Shown piece after piece: positions 1 to 5,585 of a stretch of DNA of 6,404 bases. Numbering within the stretch: position 1 is the stretch's first letter; each line of letters opens with the position of its first letter. The DNA is taken from assembly GCA_016793585.1 (NCBI GenBank), contig JAEUJR010000295.1, positions 1 to 6,404 of the forward strand, read 5' to 3'. The position numbers were made by a program, and so were the translations under genes. This stretch comes from Archangium sp. (GTDB taxonomy: Bacteria > Myxococcota > Myxococcia > Myxococcales > Myxococcaceae). The notes beneath the pieces are model-generated. The model made no database searches and was not told the origin of the DNA. It worked only from the letters and a program-made list of their open reading frames with translations.

Positions 1-1
1 C

Positions 2-1030
2 GGCAAGGAGCGCAACCTCTTCGACGAAGAGAACACCTACACGGGCGCGTTCGAGAACGTCGACGGCCTGCAGTTCGACTCGCCCGTTCGCCTCGGCGGC
101 GTCACCGTCGGCCGCGTCACCAGCATCAAGTTCGGCTCCGACCTGGGCGACAAGCGCATCATCGTCACCATGGAGGTCGTGAAGAAGTACGAGGAGCGCA
201 TTCGCAAGGACTCGGTGGCCCGCATCACCAACCGCGGCGTGCTCGGTGACAAGGCCGTCGACATCTCCATCGGCAGCCCCGATCAGCCCATCATGAAGGA
301 CAAGGCCGAGCTGGCGACCGGCTCGTCGGGCGACATCAGCTCGATCCTCAAGGCGACCGGCGAGATCATCGACAACACCGTCAACATCACGCGCGATCTC
401 AAGACGGGCGTCGCGTCGTACACGAACCCGCAGATGGTCGGAGACGTCGCCGAGGTCTTGAAGAGCGCCAAGAACATCATGCACGAGGTCGAAGCGGGCA
501 AAGGCGTGCTCCACATGCTCGTCTACGACAAGGGCGTGACGAACGACGTGAAGGCCGTGCTGACGCAGGTCTCGGCCAGCGCGGTGAAGCTCGACTCGGC
601 GATCAACCGCGTCGACGGGCTGCTCGCCGACGTCAAGCAGGGCGACGGCACCCTGCACGCGCTCATCTACGACAAGCAGGTGGCGAGCTCGATCTCCGAG
701 CTCGGCAAGGCGGCCGACGAGGTGTCGACGCTGATCAACGACGCGAAGACCCGCAAAGACGGCGTCGTCTACCAGCTCGTCTACGGCGACTCGCGCGTGC
801 TGCTCACCGATCTGGGGCAGGCCGCCGCCGACATCAAGTCGATGACGGCGAAGATCAACAAGGGCGAGGGCTCGTTGGGCGCCATCATCAACGACCCCAC
901 CGTCTACGAGGACCTCAAGGAGATTCTCGGCAACGTGAAGCGCAACCGCATTCTGCGGGAGCTCGTGCGCTACTCGATCTCGAACAGCGAGCAGGTCGAC
1001 AAGGCCGGCAAGCCCGTCGAGAAGAAGTGA
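2..1030 (+). CDS. MCE/MlaD family lipid-transport protein, 5' end missing
   Basis: This is the 3' part (342 visible residues) of a substrate-binding protein of an MCE-type ABC lipid transporter, the family of MlaD. Such proteins are anchored in the inner membrane and pass phospholipids or other hydrophobic molecules across the periplasm. The frame is open from the first full codon at base 2, and the Met codon at 170 lies inside the MCE domain, so it is not the start. Visible residues 13-45 match the MCE core, with VDGL, then SPVRLGGVTVGRV. About 25-35 residues carrying the N-terminal membrane anchor are probably outside the window. The rest is a long, mostly helical region with four spaced motifs of the form G-x-G-x-L-x-x-L-x-Y-D, at bases 497, 641, 755 and 863. 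The last reads GEGSLGAIINDP, typical of MlaD-like C-termini. Permease and ATPase partners are expected upstream. The family call is confident; the substrate is unknown. Confidence 0.9.
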   Translation, partial: GKERNLFDEENTYTGAFENVDGLQFDSPVRLGGVTVGRVTSIKFGSDLGDKRIIVTMEVVKKYEERIRKDSVARITNRGVLGDKAVDISIGSPDQPIMKDKAELATGSSGDISSILKATGEIIDNTVNITRDLKTGVASYTNPQMVGDVAEVLKSAKNIMHEVEAGKGVLHMLVYDKGVTNDVKAVLTQVSASAVKLDSAINRVDGLLADVKQGDGTLHALIYDKQVASSISELGKAADEVSTLINDAKTRKDGVVYQLVYGDSRVLLTDLGQAAADIKSMTAKINKGEGSLGAIINDPTVYEDLKEILGNVKRNRILRELVRYSISNSEQVDKAGKPVEKK

Positions 1031-1105
1031 CGAGCGCTTGGGCGCCGTGGCCGCTCTCGTGTAGAGGAGGTCACTCGTAACGCCGTTCGATGTCCGAGGT
1101 GCTTC

Positions 1106-1981
1106 GTGATCGTCTCGTTGCTCGCAAGCGTGGTGCTGGCTGGTCTTCCTGGAGAGGCCGAGGGCGAGGCTGGCTACGCCGACTTCTTCGCGCGCGCCGA
1201 GGCCATGGCGGCGAAGAACGAAGACGCGGCGGCGATCGCGCTGTACCGCGAGGCCGAGCTCTACAAGGGCACCGCTGACTCGGCGAAGCGCCTGGGCAAG
1301 GCCTTCGAGAAGGTGGGCGACCCCGCGTTCGCGACGCTCTACTACCGCATCGCCCTGGCCCGGGCGCCCGAGTCTTCCGATTCACCGGCGGTCGCGCAGC
1401 AGGTCGGCACGCTGCTCGGCAAGGCCGGCTCGGAAGGCAAGGGGCTGGTCGAGATCTTCGCCGCCCGCGCCTCGCGCATCAGCGTGAACGGCAAGCAGTT
1501 TCCCACGGGGCCCGTCGCGATGTTCGCGGTGCCGGGTGAATACGAGGTCGAGGCGGTGTTCCCCGCGGGCAAGAAGACGACGCGGCTGCGCGTGAAGTCG
1601 GGCCAGGTCGCCACCATCAACTTCGAGCCCGTGCAGCCGCCGTTGCTCGCGGCCGAGCAGGCGCTGCCCGAGGCTGCCATCGCGAAGGGCCAGACGTCGG
1701 ACGAAGGGCCCCCGGCGAACGTGCTGCGAATCGTGTCGATCATCGCGATGGGGGTCGGCGTGGCCGCGGCCGGTGGTGGCGCGGTGCTGGGCGTGATGTC
1801 GGGCAGCGACGCGGCGCAGGCGCGCAACACGCAGCTCAGCCGGGCCGAGCGGCAGGCCTTCGCGAACGCGGCCAACGCAAAGGCGCTCCCGGCGAACACG
1901 CTGATGATCGCGGGCGGTGCCGTGGCCGTGGCCGGCGGCGTGATGTTCTTCTTCTCGCTGCCCGAGCCCGGCAAGAAGTAG
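1106..1981 (+). CDS. TPR-PEGA domain membrane protein
   Basis: A 291-residue envelope protein of unknown precise function, with an organisation common in myxobacteria. Residues 1-19 form a short hydrophobic signal-like segment that lacks the usual basic N-terminus. Residues 22-88 are a helical TPR-like unit (AEAMAAKNEDAAAIALYREA and a second helix pair). Residues 118-175 resemble a PEGA domain, a small beta-rich module, with ISVNGKQFPTGP and VPGEYEVEAVFPAGKK. Two hydrophobic segments near 206-231 and 264-284 flank a polar Ala/Gln/Arg-rich stretch, which suggests a C-terminal membrane hairpin. The GTG start follows GAGG at 1096-1099. It is the only start in frame that retains the signal-like segment, because the ATG at 1090 is in another frame. 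A stronger AGGAGG at 1065-1070 is too far away to serve this start. The gene sits 75 bp after the MCE gene on the same strand. Domain calls are by eye, and the role in the envelope is inferred. Confidence 0.82.
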   Translation: MIVSLLASVVLAGLPGEAEGEAGYADFFARAEAMAAKNEDAAAIALYREAELYKGTADSAKRLGKAFEKVGDPAFATLYYRIALARAPESSDSPAVAQQVGTLLGKAGSEGKGLVEIFAARASRISVNGKQFPTGPVAMFAVPGEYEVEAVFPAGKKTTRLRVKSGQVATINFEPVQPPLLAAEQALPEAAIAKGQTSDEGPPANVLRIVSIIAMGVGVAAAGGGAVLGVMSGSDAAQARNTQLSRAERQAFANAANAKALPANTLMIAGGAVAVAGGVMFFFSLPEPGKK

Positions 1982-2045
1982 CTGTCGGTGAGGGTGGGAG
2001 TGCGTCGGCCCGGCTCACGCGTCTAGCGTCGGTTCCTCTTCTTCC

Positions 2046-2051
2046 AGGAGG
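2046..2051 (+). promoter_or_regulatory. Shine-Dalgarno site of the secretin N-domain gene
   Basis: A perfect AGGAGG lies five bases before the ATG at 2057 and fixes that start. It is the best-placed ribosome binding site in the window. Confidence 0.8.
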
Positions 2052-2056
2052 CCCGA

Positions 2057-2539
2057 ATGCGCATCGCTCTCGTCGTGATGTTGGCCCTGTCGTCGACGGT
2101 GTTTGCCGCGGCGCCGAAGCGCATCAGCCTCGAGCTCTCGAACGCCGACATTCACTCGGTGCTGCGGCTCTTCTCGCACGTGGGCGGCTTCAACCTCGTC
2201 GTGAGCGAAGAGGTGACGGGCAAGGTGACGCTGAGCCTGCGCAACGTGCCGTGGGACGAGGCGTTCAAGGTGGTGGTGGCCTCGAAAGGGCTGGGCGCAG
2301 AGCAGTCGGGCAGCATCGTGCGCGTGGCGTCGCTGAGCCGTCTGACGGAAGAGGCGCAGGCCCGGCAACGCATGAGAGAGCTCGAGTTCGCCGCGAAGCC
2401 GCTGACGGTGCGGTTGATTCCGGTGAGCTACGCGTCTGCAGAGGAGCTGGCCGCGCAGGTGCGGCCGATGTTGTCTTCGCGCGGGAGCGTGACCGTCGAT
2501 GCCCGCACCAACACGCTCATCGTGCGCGACGTGGAGTGA
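2057..2539 (+). CDS. Short secretin N0/partial N1 (STN-NolW) domain protein
   Basis: A 160-residue predicted periplasmic protein resembling the N-terminal domains of PilQ/GspD secretins. Residues 1-19 are a signal peptide (basic MR, hydrophobic core, small residues at the cleavage zone near FAAA). Residues 23-92 match the secretin/TonB N-terminal (STN, N0) domain: the pattern LSNADIHSVLRLF, then VSEEVTGKVTL, NVPWDEAF and SGSIVRV. Residues 116-160 match the beginning of the NolW/N1 domain (VRLIPVSYASAEELAAQV, then GSVTVDARTNTLIVRD). In full secretins N1 continues with a helix and is followed by the outer-membrane channel. Here the protein stops right after RDVE, so it cannot form a channel. 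It could be an accessory protein of a type IV pilus or secretion machine, or a degraded secretin copy. An intact ribosome site and signal peptide favour a functional gene. Its stop abuts the stop of the convergent cyclase gene. Confidence 0.85.
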   Translation: MRIALVVMLALSSTVFAAAPKRISLELSNADIHSVLRLFSHVGGFNLVVSEEVTGKVTLSLRNVPWDEAFKVVVASKGLGAEQSGSIVRVASLSRLTEEAQARQRMRELEFAAKPLTVRLIPVSYASAEELAAQVRPMLSSRGSVTVDARTNTLIVRDVE

Positions 2540-3943
2540 TCAGCTCTCGGACGTGGCTGGCGGCTGGGTCTGGTGGCGTGCGGCCGGCGTCGCTTCGAGG
2601 CCCTTCGACGCCATGTAGATGATGTTCCGCGTGCCCTTCTTCCCTCGGTACATGGCGCGATCGGCGAAGTCGAGCAGGGTGTCTTTCTCCTGCGCGTGCT
2701 CGGGGTAGCTGGCGATGCCGATGCACGTGGTGATGTTGAGCCCGAAGCCTTCACGCGCGAGGAAGCGATGGCTCTCGACCGCGCGGCGAATGCGCTCGGC
2801 CACCTTGAGCGCCCCACCCGAGTCGGTGCCCCGCAGCAACAGCACGTACTCGTCGCCCCCCCACCGGCAGACGACGTCGTTGTCGCGCACGCAGGCCTTG
2901 AGCACACGTGAGACCTCAACCAGCAGCTTCGAGCCCACCACGTGGCCGTGCGTGTCGTTGACGCTCTTGAAGTAGTCGAGATCGAGGAAGAGCAGCGAGA
3001 AGGGCTTCTCGGCCTTCGTCGCGTTCTTGAACTCCTTGTCCAGCACGAGCTCGAGGTAGCGGCTGTTGAAGAGGTGGGTGAGATCGTCGAGGTAGACGAG
3101 ATCTTCGACCTCGGCGAAGCGGCCCAGGTTCTTCAGCGCGAGCGCGAGGTGACGACCGAGGTAGGCGCCGGCTTCGACCCCCGCTTCGGGAATGTCGCCC
3201 GCGAAGAGCAGCAACACCGCGCCGAGCTGGTTCTCGCCGTCGACGACGGGCAGCAGAAACGCCGTCTCATACGGGCCGGGCACGTCGGTGAGCTCGAGCT
3301 CCTGGCCGGCGCGCGTGAGATCCTTCAGCGCTTCACCGACCTGCGGCGTGACCACACCCTCGAGCGCTTCGCGGTTGTCACCGGGCACGCCCGCCCAGCC
3401 CGTGAGCTTGAGGTGATCTTCTTCGCGAACGTAGAGCGCGGTCGCGTCGGCGCCGCAGAGGGTGAGGAAGCCGCTGGTGGCCGTCTCGACGAGGCGATCA
3501 CGATCGAGCGTGGTGGCGATGCGCTGGCCCGCCTCGAGCAGCGTGACGTAGCGCCGCAGCGCCTCGTGCTCCTTGAGCAACGAGTTCTGGGTGAGCGCGC
3601 GGTTCACGGCCTGCGCGAGCGTCTCGGGGGTGATCGGCTTGACGAGGTAGTCCGAGGCGCCGCTCTTGATGGCGCGCACCGCCGGTTCGACCTTGTCGAG
3701 CGCGGTGATGACGAGCACCTCGACGCCCGGGTGTTGCGACTTCACCCACTGCAAGAGCTCGAGGCCGTCGGACTGCGGGAAGATGAGATCGGTGACGACG
3801 AGATCGAAGCGGTGGGCCGCGAAGGCTGCGCGCGCGTCGCTCGTGGAGGCGCACGGCGTGACCTGGTGGCCCGCGCCCGTCAGGAAGTCTGCGTAGAGGG
3901 CTCGCGCGACCTTTTCGTCGTCGACCAGGAGAATCTGCGCCAT
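2540..3943 (-). CDS. Response regulator diguanylate cyclase (REC-GAF-GGDEF)
   Basis: A 467-residue cytoplasmic signalling protein predicted to make cyclic di-GMP from two GTP when phosphorylated. Residues 3-118 form a receiver domain with acidic pocket D8/D9, phosphoacceptor D52, T80 and K102 (DYLVKP). Residues 130-272 look like a GAF domain. Residues 278-445 are GGDEF, with metal-binding D321 in LDLDYF, the active-site GGDEY at 362-366 (bases 2846-2860) and an intact inhibitory I-site, R353-x-x-D356, just upstream. The last ~20 residues are a polar tail. The start at 3943 was chosen because MAQILLVDDE is the normal receiver beginning. The frame stays open to 4390, but that extension is Arg/Pro-rich and antisense to the CheW-like gene. 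An ATG at 3985 is possible but has no ribosome site, and 3943 also lacks a clear one. No output domain besides GGDEF is seen, and no cognate kinase lies in the window. Confidence 0.95.
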   Translation of the reverse strand: MAQILLVDDEKVARALYADFLTGAGHQVTPCASTSDARAAFAAHRFDLVVTDLIFPQSDGLELLQWVKSQHPGVEVLVITALDKVEPAVRAIKSGASDYLVKPITPETLAQAVNRALTQNSLLKEHEALRRYVTLLEAGQRIATTLDRDRLVETATSGFLTLCGADATALYVREEDHLKLTGWAGVPGDNREALEGVVTPQVGEALKDLTRAGQELELTDVPGPYETAFLLPVVDGENQLGAVLLLFAGDIPEAGVEAGAYLGRHLALALKNLGRFAEVEDLVYLDDLTHLFNSRYLELVLDKEFKNATKAEKPFSLLFLDLDYFKSVNDTHGHVVGSKLLVEVSRVLKACVRDNDVVCRWGGDEYVLLLRGTDSGGALKVAERIRRAVESHRFLAREGFGLNITTCIGIASYPEHAQEKDTLLDFADRAMYRGKKGTRNIIYMASKGLEATPAARHQTQPPATSES

Positions 3944-3969
3944 GGTGCCGCGGCGTCGTACCAGATGCC

Positions 3970-3983
3970 GGGGACATTTCCCC
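3970..3983. promoter_or_regulatory. Perfect inverted repeat in divergent spacer, possible operator
   Basis: The sequence GGGGA-CATT-TCCCC is a perfect 5+4+5 inverted repeat between the divergent cyclase and CheW-like genes. It ends 26 bases upstream of the cyclase ATG. Its position suits an operator or a 5' leader element, but no known regulator consensus was recognised. Confidence 0.35.
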
Positions 3984-3988
3984 ATGAG

Positions 3989-3999
3989 GAATCTGATTC
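3989..3999. promoter_or_regulatory. Second perfect inverted repeat, possible operator
   Basis: GAATC-T-GATTC is a perfect 11-bp palindrome with a one-base centre. It lies 15 bases before the GTG of the CheW-like gene and five bases from the first inverted repeat. It is AT-richer than its surroundings, as expected for a binding or promoter site. The binding factor is unknown. Confidence 0.3.
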
Positions 4000-4014
4000 G
4001 GGCAGGGACTCGCC

Positions 4015-4755
4015 GTGAACGTCTCCGAGCGTCGGTTGTGCGTGTTCTTCGAGGCGGGCCGCACCCGCTACGCCATCGAGGCGACCAGCGTGGTCGAGGT
4101 CGCGCGCGCCACGCACGACGAAGAGACCCTGCGCGGCCACCTCGCGATTCGTGATCTCTCGACGCTGCTGGGCGGTGACGCCGAAGAGCGGCCTGGCACC
4201 ATCGTGCTGCTCGACACCAGCCCGACCGTCGCCGCGCGCACGAAGCGCGTCGATGGCGTGTTCGATGCCGCGCCCCACCTGATGCTGCCGTTGCCGAACC
4301 GCCTCGTGCATCTCGTGGCGCCCGTGGTGAAGCAGGGCCTCGTGTCGGAGGCCGGGCTGTCGTTCGAGCTCGACGCCGCCGAGATTCCACGTGGGCTGCC
4401 GCGACAGGCGAAGCAGCTCGAGCTGGCGACGACGACGGCGAAGGGCCCGTGCCTCAAGTTCGAGTCGGGAGCGTTGACGTTGGCGCTCCCGCTCGCAGAT
4501 GTGTCGCAGGTCGCGTCGAGGGGCCCGATGTTCAACGCCGCGCCCGGCGTCGGCTCGTTCGTCGGCGTGTTGATGCATCAGCAGCGGTTGGTGCCGGCGT
4601 TCTCGCTGACGGGCACCGAGGCCGAGGCCCTGCTGGTGGTGATCGAGCTGCAGTCAGGGCCGGTGGCGTTGTCGGCCTCGCGGGCGCATGGCGTGAAGAG
4701 CCCCGAAGCGCTCGGCGAGGCGCAGGTGATCGACGCGGTCGCGACGTTCGGCTGA
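4015..4755 (+). CDS. Tandem CheW-like domain protein
   Basis: A 246-residue cytoplasmic protein that appears to hold two CheW-like scaffold domains. CheW domains couple chemoreceptors to CheA-type histidine kinases. Domain 1 (about residues 6-120) begins with CVFFEAGRTRYAIEATSVVE, matching the first strands of CheW, and continues with LRGHLAIRDLSTLLG and TIVLLD. Domain 2 (about 144-246) opens with a similar pattern (CLKFESGALTLALPLADVSQ) and includes GVLMHQQRLVPAFSL, then LVVIELQSGPVALSA and VIDAVATFG. An in-frame TGA at 3994 leaves GTG 4015 as the only usable start; GGCAGGG at 4001-4007 is a moderate ribosome site. No receptor, CheA or CheR/CheB gene is in the window. The divergent cyclase suggests a link between chemosensory signalling and cyclic di-GMP, but that is inference. 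Conservation is moderate, so a role as a stand-alone adaptor is uncertain. Confidence 0.75.
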   Translation: MNVSERRLCVFFEAGRTRYAIEATSVVEVARATHDEETLRGHLAIRDLSTLLGGDAEERPGTIVLLDTSPTVAARTKRVDGVFDAAPHLMLPLPNRLVHLVAPVVKQGLVSEAGLSFELDAAEIPRGLPRQAKQLELATTTAKGPCLKFESGALTLALPLADVSQVASRGPMFNAAPGVGSFVGVLMHQQRLVPAFSLTGTEAEALLVVIELQSGPVALSASRAHGVKSPEALGEAQVIDAVATFG

Positions 4756-4911
4756 TTGCGCCGCGACGCGCCGCCCTCGGTGACGATTGCAGCGCGGCGA
4801 CTGCGGGCCGGTTCTCTCGTCGCCGTGACGACCTTCTCGGCCCCGCAGCAGGTGACGCTGGAAGAGCTCCGCATCGAGGTGGACGTCTTGTCCGAGGACG
4901 CGTTGTCGATG
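4756..4911 (+). pseudogene. Possible gene remnant continuing the CheW-like frame past its stop
   Basis: These 52 codons follow the TGA of the CheW-like gene directly, in the same frame. By hand count 46 of 52 third positions are G or C, against roughly two thirds of first and about half of second positions, the pattern of real coding DNA in this genome. The conceptual product is protein-like, for example LRAGSLVAVTTFSAPQQ and VTLEELRIEVDVLSED. The signal fades after about 4911, and the frame then runs antisense through the Nudix gene. No ribosome site fits the TTG at 4756 or the GTG at 4780. It could be a C-terminal tail lost by a nonsense mutation, a remnant of a separate gene, or a sequencing error in the TGA. 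No family was recognised. The remaining bases 4912-4970 show only a small hairpin. Confidence 0.33.
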
Positions 4912-4923
4912 AGAGGCAGAAAT

Positions 4924-4940
4924 TCCGCGCGTGTCGCGGA
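4924..4940. terminator. Small GC hairpin between convergent genes, weak terminator candidate
   Basis: TCCGCG and CGCGGA form a perfect 6-bp stem with a 5-base loop, about 30 bases after the end of the Nudix gene and 170 bases after the CheW-like stop. There is no T-tract on either side, so it does not meet the usual intrinsic-terminator pattern. Position between convergent genes is the main support. Confidence 0.2.
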
Positions 4941-4970
4941 TCGGCTGCCACCCGCACCATGCGACTCGCT

Positions 4971-5525
4971 TCAGCGCAACGTCCACCGATGCGGGCCGGT
5001 GACTCCCTGCTCCTTGAAGTACCGGCGCACGGCTTCGACGTGCAGGGGGAACGCGAAGTGCTCCTCGAGGCCGTCGGGCCCGAAGATCAGACCCCGCTCG
5101 CTGGTCTCGTTCGTCGGTGAGAACGGAGGCAGCGCCGACTCGTCGATGGTCGCCGCCACCGAGAACAACAGCACGCGGTTGGGCCTGGGCTGCGTCGAGG
5201 TGAACCAGAACGCCGTGAGCGTCGAGGGGTCGACGACCACGTCTGACTCCTCGCGAATCTCGCGCACGCCACCTTGCTGCCAGGTCTCGTGATCCTCGAG
5301 GAACCCGCCGACCAGCGCGAGCTTGCCGAGCTGCGGCTGAATCGCGCGGCGCACCACGAGCAGACCGACGCCGTCCTTCGTCTTCACTGGAGCCAGCACG
5401 ACGCTCACCGGAATCGGGTTCGACCAGATGGTCGTCTGACAGCTCTTGCAGGTGCGTGGGTACGAGAGCGGCGGCGGGTACGCCGTGCCGCAGTACGAGC
5501 AGAAGGTGTCTTTCACGGGGGCCAT
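4971..5525 (-). CDS. Zinc-ribbon Nudix hydrolase, NudC-like architecture
   Basis: A 184-residue cytoplasmic Nudix hydrolase. These enzymes cleave nucleoside diphosphates linked to another group, and the substrate here is unproven. Residues 9-29 form a zinc ribbon with C9-x2-C12 and C26-x2-C29. It is followed by NPIPVSVVLAPV, as in NudC-type NADH pyrophosphatases. The Nudix box spans residues 74-96 with G74, E80, R88-E89 and the metal-binding E92-E93 all present, but the usual Gly near the end is D95. About 15 residues later STQPRPNR (110-117) sits where NudC has SQPWPFP, so NAD(H) specificity is possible but not assured. The protein is shorter than NudC (about 257 residues in E. coli). The ATG at 5525 directly precedes the ribbon, and no ribosome site is visible. 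The gene is divergent from the NadR-like gene across 60 bp, so a shared NAD-related role is plausible. Confidence 0.9.
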   Translation of the reverse strand: MAPVKDTFCSYCGTAYPPPLSYPRTCKSCQTTIWSNPIPVSVVLAPVKTKDGVGLLVVRRAIQPQLGKLALVGGFLEDHETWQQGGVREIREESDVVVDPSTLTAFWFTSTQPRPNRVLLFSVAATIDESALPPFSPTNETSERGLIFGPDGLEEHFAFPLHVEAVRRYFKEQGVTGPHRWTLR

Positions 5526-5585
5526 GCGCGAAGTGGAGCACGTCGCTGTCGCCGATTCAGGCGCAAAGTTGGAGACTCGCCCGTC

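Noticed and set aside
1031..1056. Weak hairpin after the MCE gene (GAGCG/CGCTC) as a terminator
   Set aside because: The stem is only five base pairs with a poorly matched interior and no T-tract; chance is likely in GC-rich DNA.
1090..1278. Plus-strand 62-codon frame from ATG 1090
   Set aside because: Although nearer to the AGGAGG, its product is an Arg/Gly-rich out-of-frame reading of the TPR-PEGA gene.
1342..1974. Minus-strand open frame of 210 codons opposite the TPR-PEGA gene
   Set aside because: It is antisense to a gene with a clear domain order. The product is Ala/Ser/Thr/Pro-rich without motifs, and no ribosome site is seen.
3944..3962. Sigma-54-like TGGTACG on the minus strand before the cyclase
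   Set aside because: The matching TTGC element at the required spacing is absent, and it is too close to the start codon.
2942..4018. Long plus-strand open frame of 358 codons opposite the cyclase gene
   Set aside because: It is codon-aligned antisense to the GGDEF gene and its Glu/Val/Leu/Arg-rich product is the typical mirror of a high-GC gene. No domain is recognisable.
3944..4390. Upstream open extension of the cyclase frame (149 extra codons)
   Set aside because: The product is Arg/Pro/Ser-rich and lies antisense to the well-supported CheW-like gene. The receiver domain begins normally at MAQILLVDDE.
4756..5292. Full 178-codon plus-strand frame after the CheW-like gene as an intact gene
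   Set aside because: Only the first ~52 codons look coding. From 4971 it is antisense to the Nudix gene and becomes Ser/Arg/Cys-rich.
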